Positions 47,475 to 57,058 of a stretch of DNA of 64,000 nucleotides are shown one piece after another. Origin of the DNA: Citrobacter koseri (lineage in GTDB: Bacteria; Pseudomonadota; Gammaproteobacteria; Enterobacterales; Enterobacteriaceae). The stretch covers positions 744,001 through 808,000 of the forward strand of contig UAVY01000001.1 in NCBI GenBank assembly GCA_900446925.1, given 5' to 3'. Both the position numbers and the translations under genes were made by a program. The notes under the pieces are model-generated. The model was not told the DNA's origin and searched no databases. It was given only the letters and a program-made list of their open reading frames with translations. Numbering within the stretch: position 1 is the first letter of the stretch; every line of letters begins with the position of its first letter.

Positions 47475-49019
47475 GTGACAACGACACTTTTTCTGGGCGA
47501 CGCGCCGCTCACGCTTGATGACGTGCGAGCTGTCGCTGACTGCGGCCAGACCGTCGCGCTGGGGGCGCAGGCGCAGCAGGCCATCAGCGCGTCCTTTGAT
47601 TTTCTGCTGCACAGCATCAGCGCCGGAAAGCATATCTATGGCGTCACCACCGGGCTTGGCGCTAATGTCGATACGACGCTGCTGCACACGCAAAATGACC
47701 GTCACGATGAGGATCTGCTACAGGCGATTCAGCGACGGATCCCGCTGGCGCGGGCGGTCGGCGTCGGCCAGCAGGCAACGCCCGCACAGGTTCGCGCGAT
47801 CATGCTGGCGCGTCTTGCGGGTTTCGTGCAGGGCGCATCGGGTATTTCTCTGCCCGTGGCGCAGACGCTGCTGGCCTTTATCAACGAAGGCATCCATCCG
47901 CGCGTTCCGCTTATCGGATCTATCGGCGAAGCGGATCTCGCGCCGCTGGCGCATATCGGACGCGCGCTCATCGGCGATGGCGAAGCGGAATATCAGGGTA
48001 CGGTGGTGCCGGTCTCCGCACTGCTGAACCAGACGGGTCTGACGCCTGCGCCACTGCGTGGAAAAGACGGGCTGGCGCTGGTGTCGTCTAACGCCGCCAG
48101 CGTCGGCCTCGCCGCGCTGCTGCTGCACGACGCCGCCCGGCTTATGAACGCCCACGCGGGTGCTATCGCGCTCTCGTTTGAAGCATTTCGCGCTAATATC
48201 TCGCCGCTGACGCCCTGGGCGGCGCGGATGCGCCCCGCACCGCAACAGGCCAGCACCGCCGCGTATCTGCTGGCACTGCTGGAAGGCAGCTCGCTACTCC
48301 AGCCCGGCAGCGCGCGTTCGTTGCAGGATCCGCTCAGCTTCCGCTGCGTCGCGCCGGTGCTGGCCTGCGTTTGCCATGCCTGGCTGAATGCCCGCGCGGC
48401 GGTGGAACTGGAACTCAACAGCGCCGACGACAATCCCGGCCTGCTGGCTGAGTCTGAACAGGTCCTGGCAAATGCCAATTTTGATGCCACGCATCTGGCG
48501 CTGGCGCTGGAAAGCCTCGGGCTGGCTCTCGCCCGCCATGCCGCATGCAGCGGTGAACGCATCATGAAACTGATGTCACCCGCCGCCAGCGGCCTGCCGC
48601 GTTTTCTCACCCGCCACGCCGGGCAGACAGGCTTCGCCACGCTGCAAAAAACGGTTTCCGCGCTGGTCAGCGATATCGCCCATCATGCCCAGCCGCTCTC
48701 CCCGCTGACGATGCCGGTAGCCGATCGGATTGAAGATTACGCCTCGCAGGCAATGGGGGTGGTCGCCAAAACCACACGACTACTGGAAAGCCTGCGCTAT
48801 CTGGTGGCCATTGAACTGCTGGTCGCCGCGCAGGCGCTGGATCTTCAGGCGTCGCCACGGCCAGGACGCTATGCAACGGCATTACACGACAAGATTCGCG
48901 CTCGGGTGGCGCCGCTGGATGAAGATCGCGCCAGCGCTGGCGATATTTCCGTTCTGGCCGACGCGATAATGCAGCCGGAATGGCTTGCAGGCCAGGCCGT
49001 ATTGCTGGAGACCTCCTGA
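47475..49019 (+). CDS. Aromatic amino acid lyase homologue lacking the MIO triad, ergothionase-like
   Basis: The 514-residue protein is a full-length member of the histidine/phenylalanine ammonia-lyase superfamily: YGVTTGLGANVDT (catalytic Tyr at residue 55), SLQDPLSFRCVAPVL (Arg at 290), LELNSADDNPGLL and a C-terminal IEDYASQAMGVV with the conserved Glu. The loop that forms the electrophilic MIO group, GSVGASGDLAPL in HutH, reads GSIGEADLAPL here (from residue 148): the Ala-Ser-Gly triad is gone and one residue is missing. MIO is needed to expel a poor leaving group such as ammonia; ergothionase, which expels trimethylamine, does without it. The gene starts with GTG, lies inside a betaine-type ABC operon and overlaps the permease start, so a trimethylated amino acid (ergothioneine or hercynine) is the likely substrate. 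Confidence 0.75.
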   Translation: MTTTLFLGDAPLTLDDVRAVADCGQTVALGAQAQQAISASFDFLLHSISAGKHIYGVTTGLGANVDTTLLHTQNDRHDEDLLQAIQRRIPLARAVGVGQQATPAQVRAIMLARLAGFVQGASGISLPVAQTLLAFINEGIHPRVPLIGSIGEADLAPLAHIGRALIGDGEAEYQGTVVPVSALLNQTGLTPAPLRGKDGLALVSSNAASVGLAALLLHDAARLMNAHAGAIALSFEAFRANISPLTPWAARMRPAPQQASTAAYLLALLEGSSLLQPGSARSLQDPLSFRCVAPVLACVCHAWLNARAAVELELNSADDNPGLLAESEQVLANANFDATHLALALESLGLALARHAACSGERIMKLMSPAASGLPRFLTRHAGQTGFATLQKTVSALVSDIAHHAQPLSPLTMPVADRIEDYASQAMGVVAKTTRLLESLRYLVAIELLVAAQALDLQASPRPGRYATALHDKIRARVAPLDEDRASAGDISVLADAIMQPEWLAGQAVLLETS

Positions 49020-49643
49020 TGCGCTGGGCGACGCGACACTATGACGACATTCTGCTGGCGCTCTGGCAGCATCTGGTACTGGTCGGCGCCGCAATGCTGA
49101 TGGCGTTCGCTATTTCACTGTTTCTCGGCATTACCACCGCCCGCCGCCCGCGACTGTATGCGCTGGTGATGGCGGTCACCGGCATGATTTTTTCCATTCC
49201 AGGGCTGGCGCTATTCGCACTGCTCATCCCGTGGCTCGGCATCGGAATGCTCCCGGCGATTGTCGGGCTGACAGCCTATGCGCTGATGATCCTGACCCGC
49301 AATATTGCCACCGGTTTTCATGCCATTCCGCTGGACGTCCGCGAAGCGGCGCGCGGAATGGGATATGGCGCCTGGCGCAATCTGGCGCGAAGTGGAACTG
49401 CCGCTGGCGCTACCGTTCATCATCACCGGACTACGCATTGCCACCACCACGCTTATCGGCATCGCTACGGTCGCGGCATATATCAACGCCGGTGGACTTG
49501 GCGCAATTATTCTCGCCGGGCTGGATCAGCGCTATCCAGAGAAAATATTTATCGGCGGCGGCCTGACGTCGCTGCTGGCGATCGGCGCGGATCTGTTTTT
49601 TGTCCGGCTACAGCGGCGCGTTTTACAGGGGAGAGACCAATGA
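49019..49643 (+). CDS. OpuC-type ABC transporter permease, one frameshift
   Basis: The start at 49019 (TGATG overlap with the lyase stop) gives MRWATRHYDDILLALWQHLV and the BPD_transp_1 domain with about five membrane segments. One extra A near 49380 (CGCAATCTGG) breaks it. Removing it joins GYGAWR to IWREVELPLALPFIITGLRI and gives 207 residues ending at 49643. The motif EAARGMGYGAWR-WREVELPLALP is the EAA loop that docks on the ATPase. It overlaps the next permease by 4 bp. Confidence 0.88.
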
Positions 49644-50272
49644 TAACCCAGGCATGGCTATGGGTGCTGGATAACCAGCCGCTGTTCTGGCAGGCAGTGT
49701 GGCAGCATCTGATGATGTGCGGGCTGGCGCTCAGCATCGCCCTGATTATTGCTATCCCGACGGGCGTGCTGATCGCGAACATCCCTCGCCTCGCTTTTAT
49801 CATCACCAGCGGCGCCAGCACGCTGCGGACGATCCCAAGTCTGGCGATCCTTGCAGCGGTCATGCCGTTTCTCGGTATTGGCCTGCTGCCTTCAGTCGTC
49901 GCGCTGGTGGTGCTGGCCGTGCCGCCGATTTTGCTCAACACCTGCACCAGCATTCAGTCCGTGAACCCGGATACGCTCTCAGCGGCGCACGGCATGGGGC
50001 TGACGCCCTGGCAGGTCACAGGCAAAATCGTACTGCCACTGGCGGCTCCCGGCATTCTCGCCGGCTGCCGTACCGCCGCCGTACAGGTTGTCGGCGGTGC
50101 GGCTCTGGCGTCATTTATCGGTGGCGGCGGTCTGGGGGATTTTGTCACCACCGGCATTGCCATCATGGACATGTCGCGCCTGCTGGTCGGCGCGGTGCCG
50201 ATTATTCTGCTCGCTGTGGCTATCGAAGCGCTTTTCGCCCTGCTTGAGCGCCTGTTTTCTCAGCCGACGTAA
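49640..50272 (+). CDS. OpuC-type ABC transporter permease
   Basis: The 210-residue protein (ATG at 49640) has the same fold as the preceding one: LDNQPLFWQAVWQHLMMCGL, five membrane segments, and the EAA loop SAAHGMGLTPWQVTGKIVLP. Two unequal permeases form the transmembrane channel, as in OpuC and YehWY. The frame is intact. Twelve bases separate it from the ATPase gene. Confidence 0.9.
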   Translation: MITQAWLWVLDNQPLFWQAVWQHLMMCGLALSIALIIAIPTGVLIANIPRLAFIITSGASTLRTIPSLAILAAVMPFLGIGLLPSVVALVVLAVPPILLNTCTSIQSVNPDTLSAAHGMGLTPWQVTGKIVLPLAAPGILAGCRTAAVQVVGGAALASFIGGGGLGDFVTTGIAIMDMSRLLVGAVPIILLAVAIEALFALLERLFSQPT

Positions 50273-50284
50273 AAGGCTAATACA

Positions 50285-51256
50285 ATGATTACACTGGAAA
50301 ATATTAGCAAAATTTATCCTGGTTCGCCGCGTAAAGCGCTTGACGATCTCTCCATGACATTTGAAGAGGGAACCACCACGGCCCTGATTGGCCCTTCCGG
50401 CTGCGGTAAAACCACCACCATGCGCTTAATCAACCGGCTGGAACAACCCACTTCCGGGCGTGTCCGGGTAAACGGGCGCGACGTCGCAACGGAAGATCCG
50501 GTGATGCTGCGTCGGCATATCGGCTACGTTATTCAGAACGTCGGACTGTTCCCGCATATGACCGTCGCGGACAACATTGCCACGGTGCCGCGCCTGCTGG
50601 GCTGGAGCGCCTCGCGTATTCAGGCGCGAGTGGAACATTACTGGAACTGGTCGGGCTGGATGCCCGGCAATACGCCAGTCGATTTCCTGCCGCGCTTTCC
50701 GGTGGTCAGCGGCAACGGGTCGGCGTTGCCCGCGCACTGGCGGCGGACCCGCCGGTCATGCTGATGGATGAACCGTTCGGCGCCATCGATCCGCTGGTTC
50801 GCGGGCGATTACAGACCGAGTTTAAGCAGATTCTGCAACGCGTGAAAAAGACGGTGATTATCGTCACTCACGATCTTGATGAGGCCATCAAAATGGGCGA
50901 TCGCATCGCCATTATGCGCGAAGGACGCCTGTGCCAGTATGCCCCGCCCGCTGAAGTGCTCTCAGCCCCGGCAGATGAGTTCGTCGCGGCTTTTGTCGGC
51001 AGCGATGCGGCGCTGAAACTTCTTGCTATTACCCCGGTAGCCCAGGCGATGGAAACGTCTCTGAGCGCTGACCACCCACAACGGCTTGACGTCAACGCTA
51101 CCCTGAAAGACGCGCTGGCGCTGATGCTTTCCCGGCGCGCCCGACAGCATCACCGTCACCAAATGCGGCGCGCCCGTTGGCGTATTAACTCGCCAGCGGC
51201 TTTTCACCCACGTACGACCCGATGCGAACCATGCTACCAGTGAGAGAAATCTATGA
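50285..51256 (+). CDS. OpuC-type ABC transporter ATPase with C-terminal CBS region, two indels
   Basis: Walker A GPSGCGKTTTMRLINRLEQP lies near residue 36 and Walker B VMLMDEPFGAIDPLVRGRLQ near residue 158. A missing T near 50637 and an extra C near 51130 put three frames in play. Repaired, the middle reads LELVGLDARQYASRFPAALS followed by the signature GGQRQRVGVARALAADPP, and the end reads SGAPDSITVTKCGAPVGVL to a stop at 51256 overlapping the next start (ATGA). The total is 323 residues. The C-terminal extension corresponds to the CBS-like regulatory part of OpuCA-type ATPases, here probably a single half. Confidence 0.88.
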
Positions 51257-52257
51257 CTCAACCCATCCATTTAACCTGGCTAAACGGCCCCGACGTTGAC
51301 CAACTGAAGCTCACGGATACAGAAATCCTCACGGCGGTGGAGGACGGGCTGCGGGCACAGGGAGAGAAAAAAACAGTCATTGAACCGCGCATGCATTTAA
51401 TTCCCGATAAAGCGTTTAACGGCCACTTTAACGTGCTGCGCGGTTATATCGAACCGCTGGGACTCGCCGGGGTAAAAATCGTCGGCGATTACGTCAATAA
51501 CTATACGCTCGGGCTACCCTCGGAAATGGCGCTGCTGAACCTGTTCGATCCGCGCACCGGGATGCCGGTCGCCATTCTGGACGCGTCGGCAATCACCGAT
51601 ATGCGCACCGGCGCGCTTACCGCGCTGGGCGCACGCCACCTTGCCCGCCGCAACAGTAAAGTGCTGGGACATATCGGCGCGCGGGGAACCGCCTGGTGGA
51701 ATGTTCGTCTGCTCAACAGCATTTATGATTTTGATGAAATCCGCATTCATTCGCGTCGCCCGGAAAGCCGTACCGCATTTGCCCGCCGTCTGGAGCAGGA
51801 TCTCGGCAAAAAAATCATCGTTACCGATGACTGGGAAAGCTGCGTGCGCGGCGCGGATATTGTGGTCGAAGCCTCGCGTCTTAATGCGCCGACGCCGCTG
51901 TTAAAAACAGAATGGATAAAGCCCGGCGCCTTTGTTGTGCCCTACGGCACCATGAGCGCCGTGGAGCTGTCGCTCACCGACATGATGGACAAGCTGGTGG
52001 TGGACGACTGGGGGCAGTGCAAAGGCGGCATGTTTGGTTCACTGCGAGCCCACGTAGAAGCGGGAAAATTAAGTGAGCATACCCTGCATGCCGAGCTGGG
52101 CGACATTGTCGCGGGCACGAAGCCAGGCCGTGAAAATGATGATGAAACCATCCTCTTCTGGCACCGGGGGCTGTCGCTAAGCGATATTGCACTGGGGCAT
52201 ACGATGCTGAAGAAAGCGCGTGCGCTGGGTATTGGTCAGGAGCTACGTTACCGATGA
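51253..52257 (+). CDS. Ornithine cyclodeaminase / mu-crystallin family protein
   Basis: The 334-residue protein has the OCD family layout: the substrate-side LGLAGVKIVGDYVNNYTLGL with a catalytic-type Lys, SAITDMRTGALTALGARHLA, a Rossmann NAD-binding site at GHIGARGTAWWNVRLL (about residue 137), and ELGDIVAGTKPGRENDDETI at the end. Members include cyclising deaminases and imine reductases. It overlaps both neighbours by 4 bp, so it belongs to the lyase operon. What step it performs is not clear: it may act on a downstream keto acid or imine. Confidence 0.82.
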   Translation: MTQPIHLTWLNGPDVDQLKLTDTEILTAVEDGLRAQGEKKTVIEPRMHLIPDKAFNGHFNVLRGYIEPLGLAGVKIVGDYVNNYTLGLPSEMALLNLFDPRTGMPVAILDASAITDMRTGALTALGARHLARRNSKVLGHIGARGTAWWNVRLLNSIYDFDEIRIHSRRPESRTAFARRLEQDLGKKIIVTDDWESCVRGADIVVEASRLNAPTPLLKTEWIKPGAFVVPYGTMSAVELSLTDMMDKLVVDDWGQCKGGMFGSLRAHVEAGKLSEHTLHAELGDIVAGTKPGRENDDETILFWHRGLSLSDIALGHTMLKKARALGIGQELRYR

Positions 52258-53060
52258 TTGTTAACGCAAGAATGTACTCGGTAACTCCGGCGGCGGCGGA
52301 GGGGTGGAAAAGACTCCTGCCCGAAGCCGTACGCCGCGCCGGGCTGACGGCAGAGATTGTTGACTACCCGGCCCCGGCCAGGCTGGAGGGGCTATGGGCT
52401 CGTTCCGATCTGCTGGCGGTATTCATGTGCGGCTGGCCCTTCGCGCAGCGGCGCTTTTCGGTACGCCCGGTGGCCGCGCCGGTTACGGAAGAGGCCGCCA
52501 GGGAAGGGATTCCAGGGCACTACCGCACCCTATTTATGGTGCCGACATCGTCTACCGCCAGATGTCTGGAAGAGACGTTCGGCGGGCGGCTGGCGTATAC
52601 CAACCCGGAGTCGCACTCCGGCTATAACGCGGTACGCTATCATTTGTCGGCATACATTAACGAGACGCGAAAGACGCTCTATCGCACGCTTGTCGGGCCG
52701 CTAATCACCCCGCGACGCGTGGTGGAAGCGCTGGCGGCGGGCGAAGCGGATGTCGGCCCGTTGGACAGCTATGCCTGGTCGCTTCTGTGCCGGTATGAGC
52801 CGGAACTAACGCGCCATGTGCGCATACTGACGCGCAGCGTTCCCGCGCCGATGCCTTTACTGGTGGCAAGCGATACCGTTAATCCACAGGCCATTGCGGC
52901 GCTGCAAACGGCGCTGCTGACGCTGAATACAGAGCGCGACGCCACGCTATTACGGCCTCTGGGGCTGCGGGGATTTATCACCCCGTCAGCAGACGCCTGG
53001 CAAGTCGTCTGCGACCGGGAAGAAATTGCGTTCTCCAGAGGCTATGCAACGCTGCGCTGA
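52254..53060 (+). CDS. PhnD-like substrate-binding domain protein, no signal peptide
   Basis: The 268-residue protein resembles the periplasmic phosphonate/phosphite-binding PhnD family (PF12974): MPTSSTARCLEETFG-like VPTSSTARCLEETFGGRLAY, SHSGYNAVRYHL, RRVVEALAAGEADVGPLDSY and MPLLVASDTVNPQAIAAL. It has no signal peptide at its start, which is unusual, so it may be cytoplasmic or an enzyme-like relative. It is the last gene of the operon, overlapping the OCD gene by 4 bp, and is convergent with the LysR gene. Confidence 0.7.
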   Translation: MIVNARMYSVTPAAAEGWKRLLPEAVRRAGLTAEIVDYPAPARLEGLWARSDLLAVFMCGWPFAQRRFSVRPVAAPVTEEAAREGIPGHYRTLFMVPTSSTARCLEETFGGRLAYTNPESHSGYNAVRYHLSAYINETRKTLYRTLVGPLITPRRVVEALAAGEADVGPLDSYAWSLLCRYEPELTRHVRILTRSVPAPMPLLVASDTVNPQAIAALQTALLTLNTERDATLLRPLGLRGFITPSADAWQVVCDREEIAFSRGYATLR

Positions 53061-53111
53061 AAACGGCATTTCATTATGTCGCCCCTATTCGCTTCATCCG
53101 CAGTGACATCG

Positions 53112-54048
53112 TTATACGGTAGCCGCTTCGCGCCTTAACCAGTTCTGTAATAGTTTGCCATCCTGCGTCATTTCACTATCCTGGCGGACGCACAAATAGT
53201 AGTCGCGCCCGTCATCTATTGGCAGATCGAAAATCTTCACCAGCTCGCCTTTATCCAGGTACGGCATAATGAGGGGTTCGCGCATCAGGGCGCATCCCAG
53301 TCCTGCCTGTACGCCCGCCAGCGTCAGCAGACCGTCCTCAAACAAGGGGGCCGCTGCGCGGCGGGGAACGCTTCACGCCCTGCTGAATAAACCATTGATG
53401 CCAGGTGGTTCGTTCTTCATCATGCAGCAGCGGCATCTGCATCAGTTGCTCCGGGGGTATCAATATGACCATGCAGTCGCAAAAACGCCTGGCTGCATAC
53501 CGGCACCATGCGCCCGGAAATCAGTTTTTCACTCTGGTATCCCGCCCAGTTTGCCATTGCCGAAGCGGATCGACATGTCTGAAGCATCACTCAGATAGTT
53601 GCGGTGATTGGCATACACCACGTTAATCTCGGTATGTGGATTCGCGCGCATAAACATCGGCAGGCGAGGAATAAACCAGCCCATCCCAAAAAGCGGAATC
53701 AGGCTAATCGTTACCTGCCGGGTCTGCTCCTGCTCCACCAGATGCTCCGTCGCCTGACGCAAAACGTTAAACGCCGCACGGATCGAACGATAATATTCAC
53801 GCCCTTGCTGGCTCAGCGCCAGTCGTCGCCCATGCCGTTCGGGTGAGCGCGATTTGCAGATATCCCTCAAGTAACTTGAGCTGATGGCTAACCGCAGATG
53901 GAGAAATCGCCAGTTCCCTCGCGGCTTGCGTCACGCTTCCTAACCGGGCAATGGCTTCAAAGGCGCGCACCGCCCGCAACGGAGGATCGTTGGCAAGGCG
54001 ACTCTCCGCAAAGGAGGGCAATGTCGTCAATTGTTCTGTTTTATTCAT
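53112..54048 (-). CDS. LysR-family regulator (GcvA-like), several frameshifts
   Basis: The N-terminal helix-turn-helix ([40 protein letters not shown]) and the ligand-binding domain (FRQATEHL..., [40 protein letters not shown]) define the family. At least three shifts (near 53870, 53540 and in the 53346-53530 interval) split it; the span fits about 311 residues after repair. It is divergent from the Liv-type operon and probably controls it. The best relatives would be GcvA-like activators. Confidence 0.8.
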
Positions 54049-54182
54049 ATATTGATTTCTTTAGGCTATAAGCTTGTTTTTGTGATTAATAAAATAATCA
54101 TATTAATCATTAAGATATAAAAATATCTGTTTATCATAAGAAATAATATATGTGTATTTTTACAATTTTATTCAATTATTGG

Positions 54183-55172
54183 ATGGTACCCACTGAAAGA
54201 GCAATTTGTCGGGTACAAACGTTGGACACACTCATACAACAACTGATAAACGGTGTGATGCTGGGCAGCATCTACGCGCTGATCGCGCTGGGCTATACCA
54301 TGGTGTATGGTATTTTGCGTATTATTAACTTTGCTCACGGCGATATCCTGATGGTTGGCGCGCTTACTACGCTCTCCGCCATCAATGTCCTGAATCATAC
54401 CTTCCCTGCTATGCCGCAGTTATTGCAACTCGGTGTAGCGCTGCTCATTGCGATGGCCGTCTGCGCCCTGCTGGCAATGGCGGTAGAACGTTTCGCCTAT
54501 CGCAGGCTGCGTAACGCCCCACGACTGGCTCCGCTGATCTCCGGTATCGGCGTTTCCGTATTACTGCAAACCGTGGCGATGATCGTCTGGACCCGCAACC
54601 CGCTGATGTTCCCGCAGATCCTGTCAATGGCCCCGATCGCCGTGACCTCCGGTGGCGAAACTCATCCACCCGCGATTATCACTCTCACCGGCATTGTCAC
54701 CGTCGGGCTGGCGCTGGCGGTCATGACCGGTCTGTGGCTGCTGGTTGAATACACTCGCCTCGGGCGAGGCATGCGCGCAGTGGCTGAGAATCCGCGGGTC
54801 GCCACGCTGATGGGCGTTAACCCAAACGCCATCATCACCCTGACGTTTGCTATCGGCGGCATTTTTGCGGCGCTGGCCGGCGTGATGATGGCGAGCAACT
54901 ACGGTAACGCCAGCTTCTCAATGGGCTTTCTCCCCGGAATTAAAGCGTTCACCGCCGCCGTGCTTGGCGGCATTGGCAATATTCGCGGCGCGATGATCGG
55001 CGGGATTTTACTGGGCGTCATAGAAGCGCTGGGTGCGGGCTATCTCGGTGAGCTCACTAACGGCGTCTTTGGCAGTAATTACCAGGACGTGTTTGCCTTC
55101 ATCGTGTTGATCCTGGTGCTGGTATTCCGTCCGGCAGGTTTGTTGGGCGAGCGCGTGGCGCACAGAGCGTAA
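54183..55172 (+). CDS. LivH-type ABC transporter permease
   Basis: The protein has eight or so membrane segments and the LivH motifs INGVMLGSIYALIALGYTMV, IINFAHGDILMVGAL and FTAAVLGGIGNIRGAMIGGI. The start is uncertain: an ATG at 54183 (MVPTERAIC) is used here, but a TTG at 54222 (MDTLIQQLINGV) would fit the family better. It heads the operon that is divergent from LysR, and its partners follow in livM, livG, livF order. Confidence 0.9.
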   Translation: MVPTERAICRVQTLDTLIQQLINGVMLGSIYALIALGYTMVYGILRIINFAHGDILMVGALTTLSAINVLNHTFPAMPQLLQLGVALLIAMAVCALLAMAVERFAYRRLRNAPRLAPLISGIGVSVLLQTVAMIVWTRNPLMFPQILSMAPIAVTSGGETHPPAIITLTGIVTVGLALAVMTGLWLLVEYTRLGRGMRAVAENPRVATLMGVNPNAIITLTFAIGGIFAALAGVMMASNYGNASFSMGFLPGIKAFTAAVLGGIGNIRGAMIGGILLGVIEALGAGYLGELTNGVFGSNYQDVFAFIVLILVLVFRPAGLLGERVAHRA

Positions 55173-55182
55173 GGGAAAATCA

Positions 55183-56294
55183 ATGACAACCGTACAACTG
55201 CAAGCTCCAGCCACGACGCGCAAATTCTGGTCAGGCATGGCTTTGTTCTGCATCGCATTGCTGATCGCTCCTGTCGTTGCCAGTCAGCTTGGCGGTAACT
55301 ACTGGGTCCGCGTGATCGATTTCGCCCTGCTCTACATCATGCTGGCGCTGGGGCTCAATATCGTCGTGGGCTATACCGGCCTGCTGGATATGGGGTTTAT
55401 TGCCTTTTATGCCGTTGGGGCTTATCTGGCCGCTCTGCTGGCCTCTCCCCATCTGTCTGAGGTGTTCCCAATCCTCACCGTCTGGTTCCCGGACGGGCTA
55501 CATACCTCGTATCTGCTGATCGTTCCGGCTGCGGCACTGGTCGCTGCCGTATGCGGCATTTTGCTTGGCGCACCGACGCTGAAGCTGCGCGGGGATTATC
55601 TGGCAATTGTTACGCTGGGCTTTGGCGAAATTATCCGCATTCTGATGCGCAACCTCGATCGCCCGGTGAATATCACCAACGGTGGCCAAAGGCATCACCG
55701 GCGTGGATACGCTTAACCTGTTTGGCCTGAAGTTCAGCGGTGTTTATCACTGGCTCGGCTTTAAAGTACCCGCGTTGTGGCTGTGGTACTACCTGCTGAT
55801 GCTGGTCATTGTGGCGATCATTTTTGTCTGCCTGCGCCTGCAACACTCACGTATCGGTCGCGCCTGGCACGCGATTCGTGAGGACGAAGACGTGGCCCGC
55901 GCGATGGGCATTAACGTGCGCAACTATAAGCTGCTGGCTTTTGCTATGGGGCGCCTCGTTTGGCGGCGTCGCTGGCGCACTGTTTGGCGCGTTTCAGGGA
56001 TTTGTCTCCCCCGGAATCCTTCACCTTGCAAGAGTCCATTGCCGTGCTGGCGATGGTGGTGCTGGGCGGTATGGGCCATATCCCCGGCGTGATCCTCGGT
56101 GCGGTACTCCTGACCGCCCTGCCGGAACTGCCTCCGTAGCCAGGCGGCCCCCTGTTCAACAGATGTTGTTCGGCACGGTACTGATTGACCCGGAAATTTT
56201 GCGTCAGCTCTTCTACGGCCTTGCACTGGTGCTGGTGATGCTGGTTCGCCCATCCGGTATCTGGCCGGTTCGCCACAAAGAGGTGAAAGCATGA
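55183..56294 (+). CDS. LivM-type ABC transporter permease, five frameshifts
   Basis: Recognisable parts: [80 protein letters not shown] and [20 protein letters not shown]. Five extra bases (near 55685, 55951, 56010, 56133 and 56150) break it. Removing them gives exactly 369 codons (368 residues), a normal LivM. It overlaps livG by 4 bp. Confidence 0.88.
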
Positions 56295-57058
56295 GCCTGT
56301 TAACCGTGAGCAATATGTCCAAACGCTTTGGCGGCCTGACCGCCGTGGACGATGTTTCGCTTTCCATCAATAAAGGCGAGATCTACGGTCTGATCGGCCC
56401 CAACGGAGCCGGAAAAACCACCTGTTTTAACCTAATTACCGGGCTTTACCCGGCAGACAGGGGGGCGTTTTTTATTGCAGACCAACCCTATTACCCAAAA
56501 CAGATAGAGAAAGTCACCGCCGCCGGGATTGCACGCACTTTTCAAAACGTGCGTCTGTTCAACGAGATGTCGGTGCTGGAAAACGTGATGGTCGGTCGCC
56601 ACGTTCGTACCCGTAATGGGCTATGGGCTGCACTGAGCCGCCATAAACGCGCCCGTAAGGAAGAAGCGCAAACCCGCGAACAGGCCTGGCGCTGGCTGGA
56701 GTACACCGGCATTGCAAAGTTTGCCCATTACCGCGCCTGCGATCTGGCCTATGGCCACCAGCGTCGTCTTGAGATCGCCCGCGCGCTGGCTACAGATCCG
56801 CTGCTTCTGGCGCTTGACGAACCTGCTGCGGGGATGAATGCCGCCGAGAAGGTCGCGCTTGGCGAGCTGTTAATTCGTATTCGTGAAGATGGCAAAACCC
56901 TGCTGATGATCGAGCACGACGTCAAGCTGGTGATGAACATCTGCGACCGCCTGACGGTGCTCGATTACGGCAAAACGCTGGCCTGCGGCACACCGGATAG
57001 CGTGCGTCGCGACCCGGCAGTTATCGCAGCCTGGCTTGGAGGCAATAAGCATGTCTGA
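56291..57058 (+). CDS. LivG-type ABC transporter ATPase
   Basis: The 255-residue ATPase has Walker A GPNGAGKTTC near residue 37, the branched-chain-transport Q-loop region IARTFQNVRLFNEMSVLENV, a signature AYGHQRRLEIARALAT (a divergent LSGGQ) and Walker B PLLLALDEPAAGMN. The C-terminal IEHDVKLVMNICDRLTVLDY is typical of LivG. The frame is intact and overlaps livF by 8 bp. Confidence 0.93.
   Translation: MSLLTVSNMSKRFGGLTAVDDVSLSINKGEIYGLIGPNGAGKTTCFNLITGLYPADRGAFFIADQPYYPKQIEKVTAAGIARTFQNVRLFNEMSVLENVMVGRHVRTRNGLWAALSRHKRARKEEAQTREQAWRWLEYTGIAKFAHYRACDLAYGHQRRLEIARALATDPLLLALDEPAAGMNAAEKVALGELLIRIREDGKTLLMIEHDVKLVMNICDRLTVLDYGKTLACGTPDSVRRDPAVIAAWLGGNKHV

Noticed and set aside
47475..49019. 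A normal histidine ammonia-lyase (HutH) for histidine use
   Set aside because: The MIO triad is absent, the gene is inside a betaine-type transporter operon, and no hutU, hutI or hutG lies beside it.
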